Origin: Chloracidobacterium sp.
GTDB taxonomy: Bacteria; Acidobacteriota; Blastocatellia; Pyrinomonadales; Pyrinomonadaceae
Assembly (NCBI GenBank): GCA_016715795.1
Contig: JADJXP010000001.1
Location: 372,001 to 436,000 of the forward strand
Length of the DNA stretch: 64,000 nt
Reading direction: 5' to 3'
In this document: positions 35,198 through 44,080 of the stretch, piece by piece
How positions within the stretch are numbered: the first letter of the stretch is position 1
Layout of the letters: each line of letters starts with the position of its first letter
Made by a program: the position numbers and the translations under genes
The notes under the pieces: generated by a model
Databases searched by the model: none
What the model was told of the DNA's origin: nothing
Seen by the model: only the letters and a program-made list of their open reading frames with translations

Positions 35198-37079
35198 TGA
35201 TCCCGATAGATTCAAGAAAGCGGTTCGGCCGTTCACCGCCGATGAGAGCGAAAACATAGTCGTTCGGGATCGTCACGATCTCCTGTTTTGTCCTAACATT
35301 TTCAATTACAACCTCAGCTTCGCTCATCTCTTTGATCCCGGCGCCAAAGCGCAGATCGATCAGGCCGTCCGTGGCACACTTATAGAGCTGCAGCTTATTG
35401 CCAAATTTGACGGTCGGAGCAAGTGCTTCGCGAACGAGCAGCGTGACACGGTTCATATCCGCAGGCGAACGCGGCGAGATAGCCGAACCATCGCGCACAG
35501 CGACCAGATCGACTGCGGCCTCGACCGCGACGTTGCCGCCGCCGACTATCACTACGTTACGGCCGCAAAAGTCCATCGGATTTGAAAGGCTGTAAACAAC
35601 CTTGGACTGCTCGCGCCCATCGATCACGACCTTCATGTCCTCATTTGGCAGTCGTAGTTTGTTTGGGGCCCCGCGGAGGCCGATCGCAATGACAACGCGG
35701 CGGGCCGTGTAGGTTCGGATCGCCTTCTCATTGCCACGCTCGGTCGTTACGGTAAAGTAGTCACCTTCTGAGGAACGAACCACTGCCGTACAACTCTCGT
35801 GTTCGTTCACCCTCACGCCTTTGTCGTTTAGGGCACCGAGCCAAACGTCGAGTATGTTCTCTCGCTGGTCGCCCGGTATCTTTGTCGCCAGCTGCGTTGC
35901 GATCTTCCGTGAGAATTCCGCGATCAACTCATCTTGCCTCGGAATGAATTGCGACGCGAATGCTCCCGCCGGATCGCCGGGACCGCTTGACCTGAGAAAC
36001 TCGGTGATCTGCTTCTTTAGCTCCTTCTCGATCTTTTCGGTCAACCGCTGCGATACACCGGCCCGCAGGGCATTTGGGACCTCCGCGATCAAGCGGGCGT
36101 GGACGGCCGGTGACGCGGCGTGGACTATCGCGGCCAGCTGATCGCCGATAGCGGCCATTCCCGCTCCATCCTCGTCAGCCTCGACGTTGCCATATTTCGT
36201 CTTGGCGAGGCCCAGGCCGGTGACTGGCAACCCGCCAAACCATTCCTTGGTGTCAGGCTTAAAGAAAATGTACTTGCCCTTCGGATACAGGTCGATGGTC
36301 GAGAGTATGTTGTTTTGCTCCAGCGCGACATAACGCAAACCGCGGTCTACCGCGGCTACTGCGGCTGAAGCACCGCCGGGGCCAACGCCAATGATCGCAA
36401 TATCATACTCGGCGCGAGGCTCCGGCGCAGAACTCGTCAATTCTGTCCTGATATGCTCAACGACCTCGGCACCTTCCTTGACCGCATTCTTGATCAGCGG
36501 CACGCCTGAGACATCGCCGATAATATAGCAGCCCGTCACGTTAGTTTCGTAGCTTGAGCCGTCACGAGTCGGGGTCGGCAGCGAGCGGATCTCTTTAGTT
36601 GTGTTGATGATGATGCACGCCTTTGGATTGACCGGACATTCGGCCTGACAAGCGGTGTCTTCCATACACAGGTCCGGAGCGACTGCCGCAGCCGTCCCGT
36701 CAACTATCGCCAACACATCATGCGGACAGGCATCAACGCAGGCCTGACAGCCGATACAGCGTTCGGGAAAGATCACCGGATGCGGATAGTCTGGCCCGCG
36801 GTATTTGTCGAGGCCGAGTTCAGCAAGCTCGTCCGGCGTGAGTTTTCGTATCACGGGTCGCGATGCTCCGCTGTCACTCTGCCTGAAAATGCCAAACGCC
36901 CGCGCGGCATCCTTAGCCAGAACGATGAAACCAACAACGACCGAAACAAGCCCGATGCTTAACCAGCCGACGGCCGTCAGCCCGCCATAGGTTGCGCGCG
37001 ACTCAGCGGCAGCACCTAGGTTGATCCAAACCAGCAACGCCAGCAGAGCAAAACATATAAAGATGTGGAATGCACGCAT
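35187..37079 (-). CDS. Membrane-anchored ferredoxin-FAD/NAD(P) oxidoreductase
   Basis: 630 residues. Two N-terminal membrane helices (about 4-22 and 36-57) are followed by a two-cluster ferredoxin (CIGCQACVDACPHDV and CMEDTACQAECP...C, about 107-155), then a thioredoxin-reductase/YpdA-like flavoprotein with the FAD loop IIGVGPGGASAAVAAVDRGL (about 230) and a second dinucleotide loop VIVGGGNVAVEAAVDLV (about 515). An extra helical insert of about 100 residues lies between the two halves. Likely reaction: electron exchange between NAD(P)H, flavin and Fe-S clusters at the cytoplasmic membrane face. It is last in the redox operon, with one base between it and the FHA-cytochrome gene. Confidence 0.85.
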   Translation of the reverse strand: MRAFHIFICFALLALLVWINLGAAAESRATYGGLTAVGWLSIGLVSVVVGFIVLAKDAARAFGIFRQSDSGASRPVIRKLTPDELAELGLDKYRGPDYPHPVIFPERCIGCQACVDACPHDVLAIVDGTAAAVAPDLCMEDTACQAECPVNPKACIIINTTKEIRSLPTPTRDGSSYETNVTGCYIIGDVSGVPLIKNAVKEGAEVVEHIRTELTSSAPEPRAEYDIAIIGVGPGGASAAVAAVDRGLRYVALEQNNILSTIDLYPKGKYIFFKPDTKEWFGGLPVTGLGLAKTKYGNVEADEDGAGMAAIGDQLAAIVHAASPAVHARLIAEVPNALRAGVSQRLTEKIEKELKKQITEFLRSSGPGDPAGAFASQFIPRQDELIAEFSRKIATQLATKIPGDQRENILDVWLGALNDKGVRVNEHESCTAVVRSSEGDYFTVTTERGNEKAIRTYTARRVVIAIGLRGAPNKLRLPNEDMKVVIDGREQSKVVYSLSNPMDFCGRNVVIVGGGNVAVEAAVDLVAVRDGSAISPRSPADMNRVTLLVREALAPTVKFGNKLQLYKCATDGLIDLRFGAGIKEMSEAEVVIENVRTKQEIVTIPNDYVFALIGGERPNRFLESIGITIK

Positions 37080-37080
37080 C

Positions 37081-38490
37081 TTATTCCTTTTCGCCGCGAA
37101 GCTTGGCCGTTACCGCATCGTTGCGGCGTTTCAGAGCTTCATCCGAGAGAAACTCGCTCCAACGGCCGCTGCTGTAAGGATGCTGCACATGACATGAGAT
37201 GCAGTTTGCCTGCCCGGCCTGGAAGCGTTGATCGCGGCTCGTATCGCCGGCGACGTTCATGTGGCACGCAGCACACGTCTCACGGGGCGTCACACGATCG
37301 ATCGGGTCAAAGCTCTTGTGACACGTCGAGCATGAGACGAGGCCAAACTTGTCACCCGCCAAACCTTCCGGTACCTTGAGTCGCGCTACATGAACCGTGT
37401 GAAAATGCCGGCTGATCCGATTTTGATCGTCTTTGTCACCGGTCGCCGGGGCATTAACCTCAGGAATCGCATCGGCCTCCTCGCGATAAAGGCCCTGCCA
37501 CGTCCACTTGCCTTCCGCGGCCGGATACCCGTACGATCCGCCGTGTGCGGTTCGAACGGTCCTGTCGTTGTAACTGTTCTTATTATTATCGTTATGGCAC
37601 TGGGCACAACCTAATATCGCGGAGCCATTAAGCGAATAGTCCTGACCCTGATGCTCCTTGTGGCAAGCCGTGCATGTGATCCCTGCATCTTCATGGGCCT
37701 TCGTATTCGACGCATGGAATTGTTCGGCAGTATGGCATCGAATGCACGCGTTCTCCATTGGCTCACGGGGCGAATGACAAGTCGTGCATGAATTCTTGTT
37801 CGCCACCGTTGCGATCATGCGCTCATTGGAATCAGCCGCATGCGGGTTCGCAAGCGGCCTCGGAGCGTAAGCCTGCGGATATCTGTAATACGCAAAGACC
37901 GCGATCGCGCCGACAGCGAGTAATGCCCAGATAAAAAGGCCGACTGCCCAGGGCCGACACAGGTCACGTGTCGGGCGCCAGTTGAACATTGCTTTTCCGG
38001 GGATCGGCTCGGCCGTCGGCCTCAGCCTTGTGCCCCAGTCTTCCTTTTCCCTTGTCCGTTTATCCCAGAATGCATCGAGGACCCCGCCGGCGGCACTCTC
38101 ATCAGCGGATGCGGCCGCACCGTTTAATGCTTCCGGCTCGGCCACAACACCCGTCACGGCCCTCTGTGGGCGGAGCAATATCTGCTCGCCTATGCGCGTT
38201 ACATCTATGATGAACGGGCCGATCTGGATGATGTCGCCGTCGGCGAGCACATCACTCTTTTGCGGCCCGAGCGGACGGCCGTTCAGCGTCAGAACATTAG
38301 CCTTTGAGAGATTGACGAGCGAGTAATTGCCGGCTTGAAAATTGATGCTGGCGTGTATTCTCGAAACCGTGCTGTCATCGAGACTGATCTCGCAGCTCAC
38401 GAGACGGCCGAGATATACGGCATCCTTCGCAAACGGGCGCGACCGGCCATCGGCGGTAATGACAGTGAATTTTCCTTTCTCCGTAGCCAC
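37081..38490 (-). CDS. FHA-domain heptahaem cytochrome c, single-pass membrane protein
   Basis: 469 residues. The N-terminal FHA domain (about 16-100) has the expected GR, SRIHASI and NG signatures, LGRLVSCEISLDDSTVSRIH and NGRPLGPQ; it would lie in the cytoplasm and recognise phospho-threonine. A membrane helix (about 178-202, WAVGLFIWALLAVGAIAVFA) then leads to a periplasmic part with seven CxxCH: CTTCH, CIRCH, CTACH, CAQCH, CSTCH, CAACH and CISCH. This puts a phospho-signal reader directly on a transmembrane cytochrome. Start is 2 bases after the cNMP-Fe-S gene stop. Confidence 0.9.
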   Translation of the reverse strand: MATEKGKFTVITADGRSRPFAKDAVYLGRLVSCEISLDDSTVSRIHASINFQAGNYSLVNLSKANVLTLNGRPLGPQKSDVLADGDIIQIGPFIIDVTRIGEQILLRPQRAVTGVVAEPEALNGAAASADESAAGGVLDAFWDKRTREKEDWGTRLRPTAEPIPGKAMFNWRPTRDLCRPWAVGLFIWALLAVGAIAVFAYYRYPQAYAPRPLANPHAADSNERMIATVANKNSCTTCHSPREPMENACIRCHTAEQFHASNTKAHEDAGITCTACHKEHQGQDYSLNGSAILGCAQCHNDNNKNSYNDRTVRTAHGGSYGYPAAEGKWTWQGLYREEADAIPEVNAPATGDKDDQNRISRHFHTVHVARLKVPEGLAGDKFGLVSCSTCHKSFDPIDRVTPRETCAACHMNVAGDTSRDQRFQAGQANCISCHVQHPYSSGRWSEFLSDEALKRRNDAVTAKLRGEKE

Positions 38491-38491
38491 C

Positions 38492-40969
38492 TTATCTCAC
38501 GTTAAAGTAAACAGCTTGAACGACATGTATCAACATGAACGTCAGCATCAACGCCGTGAACAGCACATGCGGGGCGAGCCATAACTTCAGTAGCTGGTGC
38601 AGATAGATCAAGGCATCGACCCGCCTAAGTGTTGCCGCATTCTCGACCGCTTCCATCAGTTTCGCTCCATCGAGCCTCGACATGCCCTCCGATACCTCAC
38701 CAAATCCCTCGCGCGCCGATGCCAGCATTGCCGGCAGGTCCTCTCGCCGCCAATACTGCCTTAACAAATAACGCAGGCCGAGAAAACGCCGCCGCACTTT
38801 CGTCTCGATAAGTTGGCGAAGCTTGGGTTCGCCTGCCTCATCAGCAGCGCGTATCAGCTCTGCACGAAGCTCATCACGGCGTGCCTCGAGGTCTTCGACC
38901 AAGAGCGGTTCGCGTTCGATCTTTGTCATAAATCGAGGAACGACGATATAACATATGGCCCCGAACAGCCCTGATGCGATCACGAGATCAAACGAGATCA
39001 TCAGCAGCGTCGTCAGCATTCCACCGGAACGCGTCCCGCCATGGATCAAGAGCAGCACACCCGCGATCACTCCGATATAAATGTGCGAGATCATCCAATA
39101 GCGCAAGGCTCCGGCACGTCGACGATAGATCTGTTTCCTGACCGGATACAGCATTACCCAAACGATGCCTGCGAGGCCGGTGAGGCCGGTTACCCAGCGC
39201 ATGGTAAGCCACGATCCGTCGATCAGGGCCGTGTCCTGCGAAAACCTGATGGTTGCCCACAATGCCGCCGCGCCGAGACCGACTATCGCAATGCCGAGCA
39301 GCATGTGAAGCATGCGGGCCCGGTTATCCGCCCTGTGGATGTTTACTCCTATGGCATGCGTCTTTGTTCGCTGGATGAGGCCAAGGGCCTGATTGACCTC
39401 GTCAAAATACTCCCGCGGATTCACGCGCAGTAGAGCGCCGGTCGGACAGTTCTCTTCGCAAGAGTAGGCCGCGGTCGAGGCCCCGGGCGGATTCAGGCCC
39501 GTTCCCTTGCATAGATTGCATTTAACAGCAACAAGACTCTCGGTTTGCGTGACAGGCAGTGGTAGTCGAGCTTCTGACAACGAAAGTTTTGATAAAGCCC
39601 TGGCAACAAAACCGCCTGAGGCTCCGTTACCTCCGTCCCGGGCGATCATTGAGATCGCATCATAGGGACACTGTGTCGCACAGTCGCCGCAGCCTATGCA
39701 CGTCGCCGGTTCGATGTCGATCTCGCCGTCCGGAAACCGCGCGATCGCACCGGTCGGACAACCGGTCAGGCATTCGGCATCCTGGCAATGCATGCATACG
39801 GACGGTGCCAGGACACTTTGCATCGCGGCCTTGTTCGGTTTGACCGGCCGTTCGATGTGTATGCCGCGCCGCACAAGCCGCGAATTGCCGTGCACCTGAT
39901 GACATGCAAGCGAGCAATTGCCGCAACGGACACACTTGGCCATGTCCATCACGAGCAGGTTCACGCCGTCAACCACGCCGGTCTCGATCTCTTTTGTGGT
40001 CGCGCTCACGACACGAGTGTCAGTCGGATGAAGCGGCACGGGCGTCTCGTTACCCGCCGATCTCGTAAGAAACGGCAGGACCACATCACTGAGTTCACGA
40101 TCCTCACGCAGTCGGCCCGCGGCGATCTCGACTATCTCGGCACGGCCCCGAACGGTAGCCGTAAATTTCCACTTGGCCGATCCCTCGATCGCCTCCAGGC
40201 CCAGGCAGGAGCCGGGCCCGAGGAAGTCCAGCCCCACCGACCGATCGGTCTCGATCAACAGGTCGGCGGCCCTTGGGTTAAACTCGACGCCGCTCACACG
40301 TTGGATCCAGCCATTGCGAACGTAGAGGACGCGGTTGATCGGGTCGCCCTCGGAAAACAGTACGTGATCCTTCTCAAAGACCGCGAAACGAGCAGCGTCG
40401 TCGAGCCGCTGCAGGATCGCAGGGGCGATCTCGGTTCCGGCAATGTCGCGAAGTTCATTGAGTGTAAGCGAAAGGCCGTAGCCGCGATAATTCCGGTCGA
40501 GCGAGCGGCCAAACTTGGGCAGCTTACGCAGTAGCCGGATCGCCGGGCGCGTGAACTCAAGAACGAGAGCCGGTGCCGCATCAGCCGCAACCGAAACGGT
40601 CGCCGTCCGAGGCGTCCCCGACAGCAGGGCCATCTCGCCGAACGAATTGCCCGCCGGTATCTCGCCGACCTTCTTTTGGTTACCGTTCTGTTCCGTTATT
40701 GATGCCTCGAGCCGGCCGGAAACGAGGATATAAAAGATGCTGCTTTCCCAGGTGTTTTCGCGGACGATTCCTTCGCCCGGTGCGAACTCGAGCAGCTTTA
40801 CATACGGCCCGACCTGCTTGCCGCGATAGCTGCGGCCAAAGAGGATGATGTCCATGTCGAGCTCGTTCTTAAATTCACCATTCGGCAATTGCTCGACAAG
40901 TTCCGAGACGATCTCGACGTTGCGAAATGCCTCGATCGTCTGCTCGTGGTTTTGGATCTCACGCGGCAT
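38492..40969 (-). CDS. cNMP-binding, four-cluster ferredoxin, integral membrane redox protein
   Basis: 825 residues. Two cyclic-nucleotide-binding domains lead: the first (about 60-165) keeps the phosphate-binding cassette FGEMALLSGTPRTATV, including the key Glu and Arg, while the second (about 195-315) is degenerate (LGLEAIEGSAKWKFTATV). A NrfC/DmsB-like ferredoxin follows (about 340-530) with four cysteine groups: CVRCGNCSLACH, CMHCQDAECLTGCP, CIGCGDCATQCP and CNLC...CEENCP. The C-terminal 280 residues hold about five membrane helices with histidines (LLLIHGG, FMLIHVVQ) that could ligate b haem or meet quinol. Cytoplasmic sensing, Fe-S wiring and membrane electron entry are thus in one chain. 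Confidence 0.9.
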   Translation of the reverse strand: MPREIQNHEQTIEAFRNVEIVSELVEQLPNGEFKNELDMDIILFGRSYRGKQVGPYVKLLEFAPGEGIVRENTWESSIFYILVSGRLEASITEQNGNQKKVGEIPAGNSFGEMALLSGTPRTATVSVAADAAPALVLEFTRPAIRLLRKLPKFGRSLDRNYRGYGLSLTLNELRDIAGTEIAPAILQRLDDAARFAVFEKDHVLFSEGDPINRVLYVRNGWIQRVSGVEFNPRAADLLIETDRSVGLDFLGPGSCLGLEAIEGSAKWKFTATVRGRAEIVEIAAGRLREDRELSDVVLPFLTRSAGNETPVPLHPTDTRVVSATTKEIETGVVDGVNLLVMDMAKCVRCGNCSLACHQVHGNSRLVRRGIHIERPVKPNKAAMQSVLAPSVCMHCQDAECLTGCPTGAIARFPDGEIDIEPATCIGCGDCATQCPYDAISMIARDGGNGASGGFVARALSKLSLSEARLPLPVTQTESLVAVKCNLCKGTGLNPPGASTAAYSCEENCPTGALLRVNPREYFDEVNQALGLIQRTKTHAIGVNIHRADNRARMLHMLLGIAIVGLGAAALWATIRFSQDTALIDGSWLTMRWVTGLTGLAGIVWVMLYPVRKQIYRRRAGALRYWMISHIYIGVIAGVLLLIHGGTRSGGMLTTLLMISFDLVIASGLFGAICYIVVPRFMTKIEREPLLVEDLEARRDELRAELIRAADEAGEPKLRQLIETKVRRRFLGLRYLLRQYWRREDLPAMLASAREGFGEVSEGMSRLDGAKLMEAVENAATLRRVDALIYLHQLLKLWLAPHVLFTALMLTFMLIHVVQAVYFNVR

Positions 40970-40998
40970 CGAGTTGTCTAAAAAGGAACGTTGGAAGT

Positions 40999-41466
40999 TT
41001 AACGCAATCGCGGCAAAATCGCGAAGAATGCGATCAGCAGCCCGACGAGAACCCAGCCCGCAATGATCACCGCGCCGATGATGAGCAGGAGTTTTGTGCG
41101 GTTCATTCGAGGTGAGGCCGCTGATGCGGCAGGCGCGAGTTTTTCCTTCCCGATCGGCTTGATCACCTCAACGCCTACGCGAGCCGTGGGCGACTTTGGC
41201 GAGGCGGCCGGCGCGAGGTCGTTTAGGATGGGCTTCTCGGCCTCGGTCAACTGCTCGGACGGCACCGAAATGTTCAGCCCCATCTCGGACAGCATCTGGT
41301 TATACATCGTCTTCCCGACCTGCATCGTGCCGTCAAGCCTTTGGAATTCTGATGTGTCCTCGCGCTGCTCCTCATCCACGAGGGCATGGCCGCACGCAGG
41401 GCAAAATGCCTTGGTTACGCTTACCTCTTCGCCGCATTTGTCGCACGGACGCTGGCTCATCATCAA
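40999..41466 (-). CDS. Zinc-ribbon protein with C-terminal membrane anchor
   Basis: 155 residues. An N-terminal zinc ribbon (CDKCGEEVSVTKAFCPACGHA; two CxxC pairs) is followed by a charged Pro/Ala linker and one C-terminal helix (LLLIIGAVIIAGWVLVGLLI). Such tail-anchored ribbon proteins are widespread and of unknown role. It starts inside the stop of the tetrahaem gene (ATGA; three ATGs in a row, so the exact start is 41466, 41463 or 41460). Its fixed place in the operon suggests an assembly or docking job, by inference. Confidence 0.75.
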   Translation of the reverse strand: MMMSQRPCDKCGEEVSVTKAFCPACGHALVDEEQREDTSEFQRLDGTMQVGKTMYNQMLSEMGLNISVPSEQLTEAEKPILNDLAPAASPKSPTARVGVEVIKPIGKEKLAPAASAASPRMNRTKLLLIIGAVIIAGWVLVGLLIAFFAILPRLR

Positions 41467-42194
41467 TTGGGCTTGTGGCAGATCGTGCAGTCCTTGCCTG
41501 TTGCAAAGCCGGGCCGCTGCTTGACCTCGGGCCGTAGTTTCGCCGCGGCATCATGACAAGTGTTGCAATTGATGTGATACGCGAGCTCGTTGTTGAGGTC
41601 CTTGACGACAGATTTGCCGCCCTCGGTGTATGTGGCCGTCGGCATCTCCTTGTCGTCCGGCACGCTATCAGTCTGGAAATGACAATACCGGCACTCATTG
41701 ACCTTTTGCGAAGAAGCCTTCCACGAATCGAACGTCAGCGTCACGTCGCGTTCCGACGTAAGCAGCGGCGGTTTGAGGGCCGATCTTGGCTGGTCTGTAT
41801 GGTGGCATTCCACGCAGCCGATGGGCGATTTTCCGTCAGGGCTGTAGGGCTGGAACGCATGCGTATCGTGGTTGAACGGCACCTCGCCATACTCTGACAG
41901 GCTGTCTTGGCCAAGCGTAAACTCCTTACGCATCGTCTTGTTCCCGGCCGGGGCAGAATTCGCTGCGGCCGTGTTCGCAGGTATGACGGCATTAGCTGCC
42001 GTATTAGTGTTTACCGGCTTATTGACGTTCGTCGCGACGTTAGCGGCCGCCGGCGAAGCCTTTGGCGTCGGCGATGGCACCGCACCCGCAAATGCCAACG
42101 AACCGCCCCCCGACGCGCCAACGCCATTCAGCACCAACCCTAGGCACACCAAGCCAAAGACACCTACAACCGCCAATTTAGCCGCGTTTTTCAT
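41463..42194 (-). CDS. Exported tetrahaem cytochrome c
   Basis: About 243 residues from ATG 42194 (an in-frame GTG at 42209 is possible). A signal segment (MKNAAKLAVVGVFGLVCLGL) precedes an Ala/Asn/Thr/Pro-rich linker (about 35-90), then a class-III-like domain with CVECH, CRYCH, CNTCH and CTICH. The FNHDTHAF motif shows a distal His as in cytochrome c3-type folds. Likely periplasmic shuttle between the membrane module and the outer-membrane cytochrome. First gene of the redox operon. Confidence 0.88.
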   Translation of the reverse strand: MKNAAKLAVVGVFGLVCLGLVLNGVGASGGGSLAFAGAVPSPTPKASPAAANVATNVNKPVNTNTAANAVIPANTAAANSAPAGNKTMRKEFTLGQDSLSEYGEVPFNHDTHAFQPYSPDGKSPIGCVECHHTDQPRSALKPPLLTSERDVTLTFDSWKASSQKVNECRYCHFQTDSVPDDKEMPTATYTEGGKSVVKDLNNELAYHINCNTCHDAAAKLRPEVKQRPGFATGKDCTICHKPN

Positions 42195-42356
42195 AATGAT
42201 GGATCGCACCTATTAGAACTCGATTCCGCGATCAATGTCAATGTTTTCAAGAATTAGACAACATTGACTGAGACGGCCGGAGTAGCAATACGGGTTGTCT
42301 CAGAACGCTCCCGGACCTCGTCACCCGCCCGATCACGGCCCGCGCTCCGACGATCT

Positions 42357-42426
42357 CACTCACCACTCATCACTCATCGCTGTTCCCGTTCTCCATTCTC
42401 ATTTCTCACTTCTCATTTCTCACTTC
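42357..42426. repeat. Low-complexity repeat: CTCATCACTCATC followed by TTCTC-rich units
   Basis: ACTCACCACTCATCACTCATC then TTCTCATTTCTCACTTCTCAT units. A closely similar CATCACTCATCACC block is inserted in the vsr remnant at 45942-45975. The gap 42210-42649 has no gene; it holds this block, the block at 42513, and the hairpin at 42604. Confidence 0.7.
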
Positions 42427-42512
42427 GCCGGTGTGCTACTCATTGTCTGTTGATCGCCTGCATACAATGCGTATAATCGGAAAGCGGGCCCCCTTGCCCG
42501 CCCGCGGTCCGA

Positions 42513-42545
42513 CAATTCTCAATTTTCAATTTTCAGTTCCCAACT
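42513..42545. repeat. AT-rich simple dispersed repeat (CAATTCTCAATTTTCAATTT)
   Basis: A clean copy of the pattern also found between pilT and pilC and, in inverse, at 46149-46185. The unit is common in many environmental genomes as an untranslated block; its origin is not known to me. Confidence 0.65.
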
Positions 42546-42603
42546 CGTCGCCGGCCTCTCACAAGAACAATGAGCCGAATAAACCGACTGCCGCCGCTAC
42601 AAT

Positions 42604-42628
42604 CTTGATCTAACACAGCTAGATCAAG
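42604..42628 (+). promoter_or_regulatory. Perfect 9-bp hairpin before the PD-(D/E)XK gene
   Basis: CTTGATCTA-ACACAGC-TAGATCAAG, 22 bases upstream of the ATG at 42650. There is no T-run. An operator or leader hairpin is possible. Confidence 0.45.
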
Positions 42629-42649
42629 TATCCTTTGCGCTCGAAACAA

Positions 42650-43120
42650 ATGGCACGCGCCCACTCATTCGTAATCACCGTCTCAAACAACAAGACGGAA
42701 CGCGAAGGCATCGATTACCTCCGCGAACACGAGACCGGCTTCTTCTTCGTTGACCGCGTGACGCGGCGCCACATCCTCGACCTGCTCGGCCAGCCATACA
42801 GCTTTACGCGAGCGTTCGATATGGTTTACATCCCACGCTACGCCGGCGAAACCGTGACGCCCGAAATCATCGAAACACACCTCGACGAAATAATCCTCGT
42901 CGAGCTAAAGACAACAAAAAAATTCCTCCCCAACAACCCAAAAGGCTTCTTTTTCGGAGCCACAGAAAACGAATTCGAATTAGGCCGCCGCCTCGGCGAC
43001 AAATTCCGCTTCGGCTTCGTCTGCCTCAATCCGCTATCGCAGTCGGCAGTAATGTTGTCGGTCCCGGAGCTAGAGGCGATTTTGCGGAACAGAAGGATTC
43101 AATACCAAATAAACCTATGA
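42650..43120 (+). CDS. Putative PD-(D/E)XK-type (DUF3883-like) protein
   Basis: 156 residues from ATG 42650. The core resembles a PD-(D/E)XK nuclease fold: FDMVYIPRYAG (acidic residue near 48), then LDEIILVELKTTKKFLPNNP with the E-x-K motif (about 85-90), then FFFGATENEFELGRRLGDKF, which matches the helix seen in DUF3883-like domains. These often act in restriction or defence. No methylase or helicase neighbour is present. It overlaps the next gene by ATGA. The annotation is by motif, so the confidence is moderate. Confidence 0.6.
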   Translation: MARAHSFVITVSNNKTEREGIDYLREHETGFFFVDRVTRRHILDLLGQPYSFTRAFDMVYIPRYAGETVTPEIIETHLDEIILVELKTTKKFLPNNPKGFFFGATENEFELGRRLGDKFRFGFVCLNPLSQSAVMLSVPELEAILRNRRIQYQINL

Positions 43121-44079
43121 CACGATTACTTGGATTCCATGACGGAGAGCAGATCCCCGAAATAATTAGGCGAGGAAGGCACATCGGTTTACGGTACGCG
43201 GTGACGGTAACCTTGTTGTTGCTCTTTGGATGCTCAGGAGACAGGCGCATCCAAGGAAGCGTTTTTGTCGTTACTAACGGTGCCGAAAACGTAAAGCTAG
43301 GCCTCGTTAAAATCACAATAATTCCCGAAGACGTTGCTACGAAGTTCGCGAGCGAGAAGAAAGACGCTGTCACTTCTGCACTCTCGGTACTAAGGGAACA
43401 AGCTGATGCACTGCGCCCCGAACTTGAACAGGCTCAAGCCGATTTCGACGCATCGAAAAAAAGCTACGAACTAGTAAGCTCTCAGCGCGATAGCGCCAAG
43501 TCTAAAGTCAACGCTTTAGACGCACAGTTCAATCCATATGCGCTCGAAACATATTCATTTCTTAGTGAATACGACACGCCTGAGCAAATTGCCGAACGAG
43601 CGCGCCAGGCCCGGCTAGGTAAGCAGTTGAATTCTCTTAGGAGACAACTCGTCGCCATTGAAAGTAGATTGGCGCAGGCTGGGACTGAACGAACAAATAA
43701 GGAGACCGAGTTGAATGCTGTAAAAGGGCGTCTCGCCGTGATCTTCGCTAAAATGACGTCGATAGCAGCCCCGGCTGTCCTGCTCGACGGCGTGCCTGAA
43801 GGAATTGCCAAAGTGGTCACCGACGCCGAGGGGAAGTTCGAATTAAAACTGCCTAGTGGCCGGTACGCTCTTTTCGCATCAGCTCAGCGCCGGATCGTCA
43901 CTTCGACCGAAGAATACCATTGGATGATCTGGGTAAATGTTGCGTCAGAGGCACCTACCCTAATTCTATCCAATCAAAATCTCCTTGGGGAAGATTCTGA
44001 AGATTCCGTTTTCAAACTGAAGGAACTTCTTCCAAAAGATGCCCAACCGGCATCCTCCCCGGAGTCTGTAAAGCTCTGA
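43117..44079 (+). CDS. Coiled-coil lipoprotein, unknown function
   Basis: 320 residues. After a short N-terminal leader comes a hydrophobic stretch and lipobox VTVTLLLLFGCSGDRRIQG, so the mature protein is lipid-anchored. The central part (about 85-215) is a predicted coiled coil with 30-40-residue heptads (LREQADALRPELEQAQADFD), and the C-terminal part is a beta-sandwich-like module (VVTDAEGKFELKLPSGRYAL). It overlaps the preceding nuclease-like gene. Base composition is visibly more AT-rich than in flanking redox genes, which suggests recent arrival. Confidence 0.7.
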   Translation: MTRLLGFHDGEQIPEIIRRGRHIGLRYAVTVTLLLLFGCSGDRRIQGSVFVVTNGAENVKLGLVKITIIPEDVATKFASEKKDAVTSALSVLREQADALRPELEQAQADFDASKKSYELVSSQRDSAKSKVNALDAQFNPYALETYSFLSEYDTPEQIAERARQARLGKQLNSLRRQLVAIESRLAQAGTERTNKETELNAVKGRLAVIFAKMTSIAAPAVLLDGVPEGIAKVVTDAEGKFELKLPSGRYALFASAQRRIVTSTEEYHWMIWVNVASEAPTLILSNQNLLGEDSEDSVFKLKELLPKDAQPASSPESVKL

Positions 44080-44080
44080 G

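Noticed and set aside
39788..40534. Plus-strand open frame of 248 codons.
   Set aside because: Antisense to the cNMP/Fe-S protein with clear cysteine motifs; no ribosome-binding site or domain.
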